This document shows, in pieces, positions 1 to 6,498 of a DNA stretch of 15,768 bases. How positions within the stretch are numbered: the stretch's first letter is position 1; each line of letters begins with the position of its first letter. The stretch lies in the NCBI GenBank assembly GCA_945897395.1, contig CAMDFE010000006.1:1-15768 (forward strand), in the 5' to 3' direction. This DNA is from Chryseobacterium gleum (GTDB lineage: Bacteria; Bacteroidota; Bacteroidia; Flavobacteriales_D; Sanyastnellaceae). Made by a program: the position numbers and the translations under genes. Under the pieces are notes generated by a model. It did not search any database, was not told the origin of the DNA, and was given only the letters and a program-made list of their open reading frames with translations.

Positions 1-2304
1 CTTGCTCTTTCTATTGCCCACAACGCAATGGCTCAGTTCAGCACGGGCACGTGGAGAGATCACCTTCCATCTGGAAATGTTATTGATGTATGTTACGATG
101 AGATTAACATGGTCTATGCTGCAACGCCTTATGCCATTGTTAGCTATAATCCCGCTACGTTTGAAGTGGAACGTTGGTCGAAAGTGAATCGCCTCAGTGA
201 TGTTGGAATTTCAGCGGTGGAATACGATGCCCACTCAGACGCTGTAATTGTTGGCTATTCCAATGGAAATATAGATGTGTTGTTGGAAGATTCTCAATTC
301 AACATGCCCGACATCAAGCTGAGCAATATTGTTGGCGATAAACAGATCTATGATATTCTTTCCTACAACGGATTGCTTTATTTAAGCACTGGATTCGGTG
401 TAGTGGTCATAGATTTAACCGCTCGAGAAGTTCGTTCAACCTATTTCTTAGGTCCGAATGGCGAACAGCAAAAGGTGAATGACGTCTTGGTGTTGAATAA
501 CGAAATCTATGCGATTTCGGAAAGTAGAGTTTTAAAAGCCAGCGTGACGAATCCATTCCTTGCGAATTTTCAAAACTGGACCGTAGTGACCGATTGGCCA
601 ATCGCTGGGGCCTATGCAGATGCGACAGAATTCGCAGGTAATTTGTTTGTGCACACCATTGATGCCACCAACGATAAAATTCACAAGAAAGATTTAGCCA
701 CGGGCACTTGGAGTGTCTTTTCAGAATTCGGTACCATGCGATTTGGACGTATTTGGAACTCTGAAGATTACTTGTGTTTGGCAGGTGAGTGGGCGGCCAT
801 TTGCTACGACGAACTTCTTTATTTAGCCTACAATATTTCAGATTTAGATGGTGGAACAATTGCACCCAATTTTGTTATTCGCGATATGCAAAACACGTTG
901 TGGGTGGCTGATAAAGGAAGGGGACTTGTTGGTCGCAAGGGTAACGGTCAGGATTTAACAGTACGTCCAGACGGTCCGGCCTCTGCCCAAGTTAGAAAAC
1001 TCAATGCCTACAATCACAACCTTTGGGTGGCACACGGAGCAATTTATCCCTATGGTGGAAATTTATGGAGACCCGGAAATTTCTCTGGAAGAGTAGGCGA
1101 TACATGGACAACTTATCTGCCTGGCGCAGGAGCGAATTCAACGCCGGGTGTCTCAGACATGGCCGATGTGGCCATTGACCCCTACAATAACAATCGTGTT
1201 TTTTATGGTTCTTGGGAAGAAGGACTTATTCAGCGTGCAACCGACGGGACACTAACCTACTACAATGTTGAAACGGGAAACAATCCTTTGCAAGGTTCCG
1301 GATTTTCTTGGGCTCCCGGATGGACTGGGGTTGGCGGAGTAGCTTTCGATCCGAATGGAGTCCTTTGGTTAACCAACAGTTATTCAACGAAACCTATTCA
1401 AGCGGTTGACCGCGAAGGAAATTTCATTGCGTTCTCATGCGCTCCTTACGTAACGAATGACGATTGGTTGAAAGACATTATGCCAACGCGCGAAGGATAC
1501 ATTTGGGCAATAGTTGCAGGAAAAGGAATTGTGGTGCGTGATCCGAACGGAACGGTTTCCAATGCCTCGGATGACGATATTACTTTTCTGTCGGAAGCGG
1601 AAGGCGCTGGAGGCTTGGCCAATAAAGATGTCTTCTGCATGATTGAAGATTTGGATGGTGAAATATGGGTGGGAACGCTTCAAGGGCTCTCCGTATTTTA
1701 TTCGCAGTCGTCATTGTTCTCAGAAGATCCATTAGACGGCGAACCTATTTTGATTACTCAAGACGGAAACGTTCAGAAGTTGCTCGATACTGAAACGATA
1801 ACCTGTATTGAAATCGATGGAGGAAATCGAAAATGGATTGGAACGCGAAACAGCGGTGTGTATTTATTCAGCTCGGATGGATTGCAGCAAATTGAACATT
1901 TCACGCAAGAAAACAGCCCCCTTCCAACCAATTCAATTTCAGATATTGCAATCAATCAAGATAACGGAGAAGTATTCATAGCAACAGAAGAAGGAATGGT
2001 TTCTTATTTCTCTACCGCAACGAATTTCGATCAAGAAATGAAAAACGTTCGCGTATTTCCAAATCCTATTTTGCCTGAATTTGATGGAAACATTACCGTA
2101 GACGGATTAGCGTATAACAGCAGTGTGCGCATTACAGATGCAGCTGGAAACGTTGTCTTTCAAGGTGAAAGCGAAGGTGGACGTGTTTTCTGGAATGGGA
2201 AAACCACCGACGGTCAACGTCCTGCAACAGGCATGTACTATGTCTATTGTTCGAATACAGATGGAAAGAAAACAGAGACCTTACAACTCACATTTATTCA
2301 TTAG
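1..2304 (+). CDS. porZ: PorZ-like type IX secretion system surface protein (5' truncated by the window)
   Basis: The reading frame is open from base 1. The first codons give LALSIAHNAMA followed by Q, which looks like the end of a signal peptide cleaved after AMA, so the ATG at 28 is inside the signal peptide and the true start lies outside the window. Counting from that ATG, the protein has 758 residues. It starts with FSTGTWRDHLPSG and RLSDVGISAVEYD, then shows many propeller-blade repeats of the two-component-regulator-propeller kind (LWVADKGRGL, WVGTLQGLSVFY, WIGTRNSGVYLF). A C-terminal sorting-type domain begins near residue 671 with NVRVFPNP. Size, order and N-terminal motifs match my recollection of PorZ, which in Porphyromonas gingivalis belongs to the PorU/PorV/PorQ/PorZ attachment complex on the cell surface that processes cargo and attaches it to A-LPS. 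It meets pyrG tail to tail with overlapping stop codons. Alternative: another secreted propeller protein with a type IX sorting domain. Confidence 0.75.
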   Translation, partial: LALSIAHNAMAQFSTGTWRDHLPSGNVIDVCYDEINMVYAATPYAIVSYNPATFEVERWSKVNRLSDVGISAVEYDAHSDAVIVGYSNGNIDVLLEDSQFNMPDIKLSNIVGDKQIYDILSYNGLLYLSTGFGVVVIDLTAREVRSTYFLGPNGEQQKVNDVLVLNNEIYAISESRVLKASVTNPFLANFQNWTVVTDWPIAGAYADATEFAGNLFVHTIDATNDKIHKKDLATGTWSVFSEFGTMRFGRIWNSEDYLCLAGEWAAICYDELLYLAYNISDLDGGTIAPNFVIRDMQNTLWVADKGRGLVGRKGNGQDLTVRPDGPASAQVRKLNAYNHNLWVAHGAIYPYGGNLWRPGNFSGRVGDTWTTYLPGAGANSTPGVSDMADVAIDPYNNNRVFYGSWEEGLIQRATDGTLTYYNVETGNNPLQGSGFSWAPGWTGVGGVAFDPNGVLWLTNSYSTKPIQAVDREGNFIAFSCAPYVTNDDWLKDIMPTREGYIWAIVAGKGIVVRDPNGTVSNASDDDITFLSEAEGAGGLANKDVFCMIEDLDGEIWVGTLQGLSVFYSQSSLFSEDPLDGEPILITQDGNVQKLLDTETITCIEIDGGNRKWIGTRNSGVYLFSSDGLQQIEHFTQENSPLPTNSISDIAINQDNGEVFIATEEGMVSYFSTATNFDQEMKNVRVFPNPILPEFDGNITVDGLAYNSSVRITDAAGNVVFQGESEGGRVFWNGKTTDGQRPATGMYYVYCSNTDGKKTETLQLTFIH

Positions 2305-3932
2305 TCTTTCGACTTCATACACGCTTTCACGAATGAAATGAAAAGTGGATGCGGAGTCATTACAGTGCTTTTGTATTCCGGATGGAATTGTGAAGCCACG
2401 AAATATGGGTGATTTTCTAACTCAATGATTTCAACCAATCCGCTTTTCGGGTTTGTTCCAGCCGCTTTGAATCCTGCCTTCTCGAATTTATCCAAGTAAT
2501 CATTGTTGAATTCAAAACGATGACGGTGACGTTCTTCGATGTTGATTTTCCCGTAGGCTTTTTGAGCTTTCGTTCCCTTTTTAAGCGTACAAGGGTATGC
2601 TCCCAAACGCATGGTGCCACCTTTGTTTACGATGCTCTTCTGCTCTTCCATAAGACAGATAACAGGATGCTTGGTATAAGCCTTAATCTCTGTACTGTGG
2701 GCGTCTTTCAGACCAAGCACATTTCGAGCGAATTCAATAGTTGCGATTTGCATTCCTAAACAAATTCCGAAAAAAGGAATGTTGTTTTCACGAACGAATT
2801 TTATGGCTTCAATCTTTCCATCAATACCTCTAGATCCAAATCCAGGTGCCACAAGTATTCCATCGAGTCCTGTTAGCCTTGCTTTAACATTCTTGTTATT
2901 CAACCCTTCAGAATGAATCCACTCAATGTCAACAGCACATTCAAGTGTCGTTCCAGCGTGAATAAAAGACTCAGCAATACTTTTGTAAGCATCTTTCAAT
3001 TCAACATATTTTCCAACTAAACCAATACGAACACGTTTCTTCGGATTCTTAAGTTTGGTTAAAAAGTCACTCCACTTGTTCAGATTGGGTTTCTTCTTTG
3101 ACTTCAAGCCAAGCTTGCGTAAGACAACCAAGTCAAGTTTTTCTTCCAGCATCATAAACGGAACGTCGTAAATCGTATCGGCATCTATGCTCTGAATAAC
3201 GGCATCCAATGAGACGTTACAGAACTTGGCAATTTTATTTCGAAGGATGGAAGAAAGCTCGTGCTCTGTTCTGCAAACAAGAATGTCGGGTTGAACACCA
3301 TTTTCCAAAAGCATCTTCACGCTGTGTTGTGTTGGCTTGGTTTTCAATTCACCGGCCGCTGCCAAGTATGGAACAAGGGTCAAGTGAATACTAATGCAAT
3401 CGTCTTCGTATTCCCACATGAGCTGACGCACAGATTCAACGTACGGAAGCGATTCAATGTCGCCAACGGTTCCGCCAATTTCAGTAATGACCACATCGTA
3501 ATCGTGTGCATTCCCTAAAAGTTGAATGCAACGCTTAATCTCGTCGGTGATGTGTGGAATAATTTGAACGGTCTTTCCCAAGTATTCGCCGCGACGTTCT
3601 TTGTCGATAACGCTTTGGTAGATTCTGCCTGTAGTAATGTTGTTCGCTTGTGAAGTCGGAATGTCTAGGAAGCGCTCGTAGTGGCCCAAATCAAGATCTG
3701 TCTCTGCACCGTCTTCGGTTACATAACATTCTCCGTGTTCATACGGATTCAGTGTTCCTGGATCAATGTTTATGTAGGGATCTAGCTTCTGAATGGTTAC
3801 AGAATAGCCTCTTGCTTGAAGAAGTTTAGCTAATGATGCTGAGATGATTCCTTTACCCAGTGAACTGGTTACTCCGCCGGTTACGAAGATATATTTGGAA
3901 CGTTTTGAGGATACCGCTTGCTTTTTTTGCAT
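2301..3932 (-). CDS. pyrG: CTP synthase (glutamine hydrolysing)
   Basis: CTP synthase makes CTP from UTP, ATP and glutamine in the cytoplasm. The 543-residue length is usual for the family. The N-terminal synthetase domain carries FVTGGVTSSLGKG and KLDPYINIDPGTLNPYEHGE. The class I glutamine amidotransferase domain carries GICLGMQ with nucleophile Cys391, and QFHPEY with His517 and Glu519, completing the triad. I chose the ATG at 3932, giving MQKKQAVSSKRSKYIFV. An in-frame TTG at 3944 would add four residues but lies inside the TAACTTTG -7 promoter element, so it should not be transcribed. The gene lies 48 bases downstream of the sixA-like gene on the same strand and also has its own promoter-like sequence in that gap. 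Its stop codon (TAA) overlaps the porZ stop (TAG) on the other strand. Confidence 0.98.
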   Translation of the reverse strand: MQKKQAVSSKRSKYIFVTGGVTSSLGKGIISASLAKLLQARGYSVTIQKLDPYINIDPGTLNPYEHGECYVTEDGAETDLDLGHYERFLDIPTSQANNITTGRIYQSVIDKERRGEYLGKTVQIIPHITDEIKRCIQLLGNAHDYDVVITEIGGTVGDIESLPYVESVRQLMWEYEDDCISIHLTLVPYLAAAGELKTKPTQHSVKMLLENGVQPDILVCRTEHELSSILRNKIAKFCNVSLDAVIQSIDADTIYDVPFMMLEEKLDLVVLRKLGLKSKKKPNLNKWSDFLTKLKNPKKRVRIGLVGKYVELKDAYKSIAESFIHAGTTLECAVDIEWIHSEGLNNKNVKARLTGLDGILVAPGFGSRGIDGKIEAIKFVRENNIPFFGICLGMQIATIEFARNVLGLKDAHSTEIKAYTKHPVICLMEEQKSIVNKGGTMRLGAYPCTLKKGTKAQKAYGKINIEERHRHRFEFNNDYLDKFEKAGFKAAGTNPKSGLVEIIELENHPYFVASQFHPEYKSTVMTPHPLFISFVKACMKSKD

Positions 3933-3941
3933 AACGGGAGA

Positions 3942-3973
3942 CAAAGTTAAGCCATTTGTTAAGTCAGATGCAA
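3942..3973 (-). promoter_or_regulatory. Bacteroidota-type promoter of pyrG
   Basis: On the minus strand a TAACTTTG (3942-3949) fits the -7 consensus TAnnTTTG exactly. A GTTG whose TTG is at 3971-3973 stands 21 bases upstream as a -33 element. Only 9 bases separate the -7 element from the pyrG ATG, so the mRNA leader would be a few bases long. Confidence 0.6.
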
Positions 3974-3980
3974 CTTTACT

Positions 3981-4445
3981 TTAAGGAAACCAATAAAAGT
4001 CTTCTTTTCCGCAGCCCTGAATCAGTTGTTTCCATTCAGTTATGTCGAGTTCAATTTTCACAACCGCACCTTTTTTAAACGGATGCTGCATTCCGGAAAG
4101 GTATTGAGACAAATTTGAAACACCCGGATTGTGTCCAACGAGAACCACATCGTTCCATTCTGTTGGAAGAAGTTCAATCACTTCCAACAAGTCTGAAAGT
4201 TCAGCGTTGTAAATTCTTTTTTCGAGGTGAAGAACAGGCTTGTGACTTTGGGTGGTGCTTAGCGCATGCGCGGTAGAGTAGGTGCGCACAGCAGGACTTA
4301 CGATCCAGTTGGTTGGAAGTTGTCCGAGGTGATTGCCAAGCGCTAATGATTGAAGGTTTCCGCGTTCTGTCAGCGGTCTGAAGCTATCGGGCTGACCGAA
4401 AAGATCTTCCGCTTCGGCGTGACGTATGATATAAAGTGTTTTCAT
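3981..4445 (-). CDS. SixA-like histidine phosphatase
   Basis: A 154-residue protein of the histidine phosphatase (phosphoglycerate mutase-like) superfamily, SixA-like branch. The N terminus MKTLYIIRHAEAE holds the RH motif with Arg8 and the phospho-accepting His9. SPAVRT gives Arg54, and VLVGHNPG gives His105, so the four catalytic positions are present. SixA in E. coli acts on phosphohistidine-containing proteins; the substrate here cannot be read from sequence. The ATG at 4445 is preferred to a TTG three codons upstream because it puts the RHAE motif at the usual distance from the N terminus. The gene starts 13 bases after the stop of the membrane methyltransferase gene and ends 48 bases before pyrG, which suggests one transcription unit with pyrG also able to start separately. 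Confidence 0.85.
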   Translation of the reverse strand: MKTLYIIRHAEAEDLFGQPDSFRPLTERGNLQSLALGNHLGQLPTNWIVSPAVRTYSTAHALSTTQSHKPVLHLEKRIYNAELSDLLEVIELLPTEWNDVVLVGHNPGVSNLSQYLSGMQHPFKKGAVVKIELDITEWKQLIQGCGKEDFYWFP

Positions 4446-4458
4446 GCTAGGCAACGCA

Positions 4459-5223
4459 TCATACGTTGTACTCTCTTCCTTTTACGTTTAGCACTTTCGT
4501 GTATTTCTTCAAGCTACGAAGAACAATGAAAACGATGAATCCGCTGAATAAAGCGGTGTGCCAAAACGGAGTAAGGATTTCCTTCCAACCGAAATATCCG
4601 AAGTGCACGTAGTTCTTCAGTGCGTCTAGCAAAGCGAAGGAAATAAATACCGCGAAGAATCCGTTGTATTCGCGTTTCAATACGTTACGTAATGAGAACT
4701 CGACTGGTGCAGATTTCCAAGAAGAAAAACGCGGGAAGAAAGGCGGAGTTCTTTCGGTCCATTTGATGTACACGTCTCCGAATTTATTTCGAAGGAAGAA
4801 TTCTTCCGCGAACATAATGCGTTCGTAGTACAACCAGAACAGTAGGCAAGAAGTAAGTGTGAACCACCAGTTACCAACGTACATGATGATACCTAGCCAC
4901 ATGAAGAAGTTTCCTAAGTAGAGTGGGTGACGAACAATGCTGTAGATGCCTGTGTGATTCAGTTCGTCTGCAACTTGACCTTCTTTGGTGTTTCTTCCTG
5001 AAGTTCCTTTCGGAGTATATCCTATTGTTAAAACACGAATGAGTTGTCCGAAAAATGAAATGCCTAGGCACGTCCAAGCCCAAGTTTTATCGAACAACGG
5101 ATTGTCTGTATCCAATTCAAACCAAATAACTGAAGCTGCTAAAACATACAATACCAAAGGAAGAAAGCTGCGCCAACGAAATAGCCAGTTCCCACTTTTG
5201 TTCATCTCTTCAATAAGCGCCAT
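4459..5223 (-). CDS. ICMT/PEMT-fold integral membrane methyltransferase
   Basis: A 254-residue membrane protein with hydrophobic segments near residues 19-35, 47-67, 100-135, 188-205 and 225-242. The SAM-binding signature of isoprenylcysteine carboxyl methyltransferase-like enzymes is clear: GIYSIVRHPLYLGN with Arg98-His99-Pro100, then the EEFFLRNKFGDVYIKW stretch with Glu140 and Glu141. Family members methylate small or lipid substrates at the membrane (isoprenylcysteine, phospholipid amines, lipid A phosphate in Leptospira LmtA). The substrate here is not determinable, and a lipid substrate is only an inference. Translation starts at ATG 5221-5223. It is the first gene of a probable operon with the histidine phosphatase and pyrG. 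Its start lies about 30 bases from repeat array 1, so its -33 region, and perhaps more of its promoter, must fall in the repeats. Confidence 0.8.
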   Translation of the reverse strand: MALIEEMNKSGNWLFRWRSFLPLVLYVLAASVIWFELDTDNPLFDKTWAWTCLGISFFGQLIRVLTIGYTPKGTSGRNTKEGQVADELNHTGIYSIVRHPLYLGNFFMWLGIIMYVGNWWFTLTSCLLFWLYYERIMFAEEFFLRNKFGDVYIKWTERTPPFFPRFSSWKSAPVEFSLRNVLKREYNGFFAVFISFALLDALKNYVHFGYFGWKEILTPFWHTALFSGFIVFIVLRSLKKYTKVLNVKGREYNV

Positions 5224-5252
5224 AGTAGAATTTTATGTCGCGAAAGTACGAA

Positions 5253-5491
5253 TCAATTGCGTTGTTAGAACTGCGTTGTTGGAACTACGTTGTTTGAACT
5301 TCGTTGTTTGAACCTCGTTGTTAGAACTGCGTTGTTGGAACTACGTTGTTTGAACTTCGTTGTTTGAACTTCGTTGTTTGAACTGTGTTGTTAGAACTAC
5401 GTTGTTAAACCCTCGTCCGAAGGACCCTCGCAACGGATGTTGCCCTCGCAACGCTTGTTGCCCTCGCAACGCTAGTTGCCCTCGCAAAGCC
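5253..5491 (+). repeat. Composite repeat array 1 (14-bp block, linker, hairpin block)
   Basis: Ten uninterrupted 14-bp units run from 5267 to 5406 (consensus DGAACTNCGTTGTT), preceded by a degenerate unit at 5253-5266. Only the first base and the base after AACT vary freely. Units 1-4 (5267-5322) and 5-8 (5323-5378) form a 56-bp duplication with one mismatch. A linker, AAACCCTCGTCCGAAGGAC (5407-5425), holds the hairpin GTCC-GAA-GGAC. Three 18-bp units follow, each CCTC plus a hairpin with stem GCAAC/GTTGC (5430-5443, 5448-5461, 5466-5479; loops GGAT, GCTT, GCTA). The array ends with the partial unit CCTCGCAAAGCC at 5480-5491. It lies between the divergently transcribed methyltransferase and parD genes. 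Confidence 0.95.
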
Positions 5492-5600
5492 ATTGTTGAA
5501 TAAACAGCATATAACCTGCATATAAAAATTAGCTCATATTCCAATTGTGACGAATAAGTTTGTCGTCATGAAATCAAATCCAAAAAAGGTACAACCGAAT

Positions 5601-5632
5601 TTTGAAAATAGTACCAATTTTGGGTATTTTTA
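5601..5632 (+). promoter_or_regulatory. parDE promoter with overlapping candidate operator
   Basis: TTTG at 5601-5604, a 20-base gap and TATTTTTA at 5625-5632 fit the Bacteroidota -33/-7 pattern, with one mismatch in the last base. Between them, 5612-5626 is an imperfect inverted repeat (TACC, AATTTTG, GGTA), and AATTTTG also occurs at 5598-5604, 18 bases upstream. ParD proteins commonly repress their own promoter through such sites, so this is a plausible ParD operator; the protein-site link is inferred. The remaining sequence between array 1 and parD (5492-5600) shows nothing else I can name. Confidence 0.5.
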
Positions 5633-5648
5633 CAAAAATCAGTTGGCC

Positions 5649-5891
5649 ATGAGCAAAAACACTTCAATCACTTTCGGTACCTATTTCGAACAGTTTATTC
5701 AAAACACCTTGAAGGAAGGTCGGTATAAAAACGCTAGTGAAATTGTACGCGCTGGACTTCGTCTGCTTGAAGAAGAAGAAAATAGATTGGCATCATTGCG
5801 ACATTCAATTAATGAAGGAATCGCTAGTGGAACAGCTGTAGATTTCAATCCCAGTGAACATTTAAAAAAGTTGAAGTCAAATAAGAAATAG
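5649..5891 (+). CDS. parD: ParD-family antitoxin
   Basis: An 80-residue protein starting MSKNTSITFGTYFEQFIQ. The N-terminal half is a ribbon-helix-helix DNA-binding fold of the ParD/CopG type, with GRYKNASEIVRAGLRLLEEEE as the signature. The acidic to polar C-terminal part (about residues 45-80) is where ParD proteins bind and neutralise ParE. A GTG at 5547 would add 34 residues, but these overlap the promoter-operator region and have no family similarity, so the ATG at 5649 is chosen. The stop codon TAG is followed directly by the parE ATG, the tight coupling typical of these modules. The pair lies between repeat arrays 1 and 2. Confidence 0.9.
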   Translation: MSKNTSITFGTYFEQFIQNTLKEGRYKNASEIVRAGLRLLEEEENRLASLRHSINEGIASGTAVDFNPSEHLKKLKSNKK

Positions 5892-6191
5892 ATGTCCGCC
5901 TTTACTTTAACCAATAAAGCCGTTGCAGATCTCTCTGAAATTTGGAATTACACTTTCGAAACTTGGTCTGAACAACAAGCAGATAGTTATTACAAGCTAA
6001 TATTAACTGCTTGCTCTGTCGTGGCAAAGAATCCGAAACTAGGAAAATACTACAATGAAATCTATCCCAATCTAATGGGTAAGAAGGCTTCCAAACACAT
6101 CATCTTCTATCTTATTCAAGAGAATAAATCAATAGAAGTTGTTCGAATTCTTCATGAGAGCATGGATTTGAAAGGAAAGAGGAACGTTTAA
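5892..6191 (+). CDS. parE: ParE-family toxin (RelE/ParE superfamily)
   Basis: A 99-residue protein with the ParE pattern: an N-terminal helix with LTNKAVADLSEIWNYTFETW, a central KLGKYYNEIYPNLMGKKASKHIIFY, and the C-terminal VVRILHESMDLKGK strand that is typical of the family. ParE toxins characterised elsewhere poison DNA gyrase; the target here is inferred from family. It starts directly after the parD stop codon with no gap. Its TAA stop (6189-6191) lies inside the first 14-bp unit of repeat array 2, so the gene ends exactly where the repeats begin. The sequence looks intact and full length. Confidence 0.9.
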   Translation: MSAFTLTNKAVADLSEIWNYTFETWSEQQADSYYKLILTACSVVAKNPKLGKYYNEIYPNLMGKKASKHIIFYLIQENKSIEVVRILHESMDLKGKRNV

Positions 6192-6364
6192 CTTCGTTGT
6201 TGGAACTTCGTTGTTGGAACTTCGTTGTTTGAACTAAGTTGTTAGAACATCGTTGTTAAACCCTAGTCCGAAGGACCCTCGCGATGAAATCGCCCTCGCA
6301 ACGCTAGTTGCCCTCGCAACGCTAGTTGCCCTCGCAACGCTTGTTGCCCTCGCAACGCATCCGC
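6188..6364 (+). repeat. Composite repeat array 2 (14-bp block, linker, hairpin block)
   Basis: Five 14-bp units at 6188-6257 begin inside the parE stop region. The linker follows at 6258-6276 (one substitution against the other arrays) with the hairpin GTCC-GAA-GGAC at 6266-6276. The next unit is the variant hairpin GCGAT-GAA-ATCGC (6281-6293). Then come three GCAAC/GTTGC hairpins (6298-6311, 6316-6329, 6334-6347; loops GCTA, GCTA, GCTT) and a decayed final unit, CCTCGCAACGCATCCGC, at 6348-6364. Units are spaced by CCTC. Orientation is the same as in arrays 1 and 3. It separates parE from the fic gene. Confidence 0.95.
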
Positions 6365-6434
6365 CCTTCGTGCATTCTCGCGCTTTTTTTCACTCGGTTG
6401 TGCGTTTTGGGCTTCTATTTAGGGTATATTGCGC

Positions 6435-6498
6435 TCGTAATTCATACGAAATGGTATTTAGCGCCTATTTTTCAAATTTAGCGCCCGTAATGCACGGG
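6435..6498 (+). promoter_or_regulatory. fic leader with two matching 15-bp inverted repeats
   Basis: Two inverted repeats share the same 5-5-5 geometry but not the same sequence: TCGTA-ATTCA-TACGA at 6435-6449 and CCCGT-AATGC-ACGGG at 6484-6498. Both follow a GCGC (6431 and 6481). A third GCGC at 6461 belongs to a direct repeat ATTTAGCGCC (6456-6465 and 6476-6485), so the GCGC motifs lie 30 and 20 bases apart, close to whole helical turns. The preferred fic ATG (6490-6492) lies in the loop of the second repeat. A role as operator or as a translation-blocking hairpin is inferred. I found no convincing -33/-7 pair for fic. Confidence 0.45.

Noticed and set aside
5407..5491. Arrays as classical intrinsic terminators
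   Set aside because: The hairpins lack T-runs on either strand; a role in RNA 3' end protection or Rho-linked ending cannot be excluded, but not as standard terminators.
5341..5544. Minus-strand reading frame coding a 6-residue repeat (ALRGQL)
   Set aside because: It is only the translation of the 18-bp hairpin units, which stay in frame because 18 is a multiple of 3; no signal, domain or start context.
5547..5648. GTG start of parD
   Set aside because: The extra residues cover the promoter and operator; the ribbon-helix-helix begins right after ATG 5649.
6253..6489. TTG-initiated N-terminal extension of the Fic protein
   Set aside because: The added 79 residues are translated from array 2 and the leader; low-complexity LATLVA repeats, not a domain.
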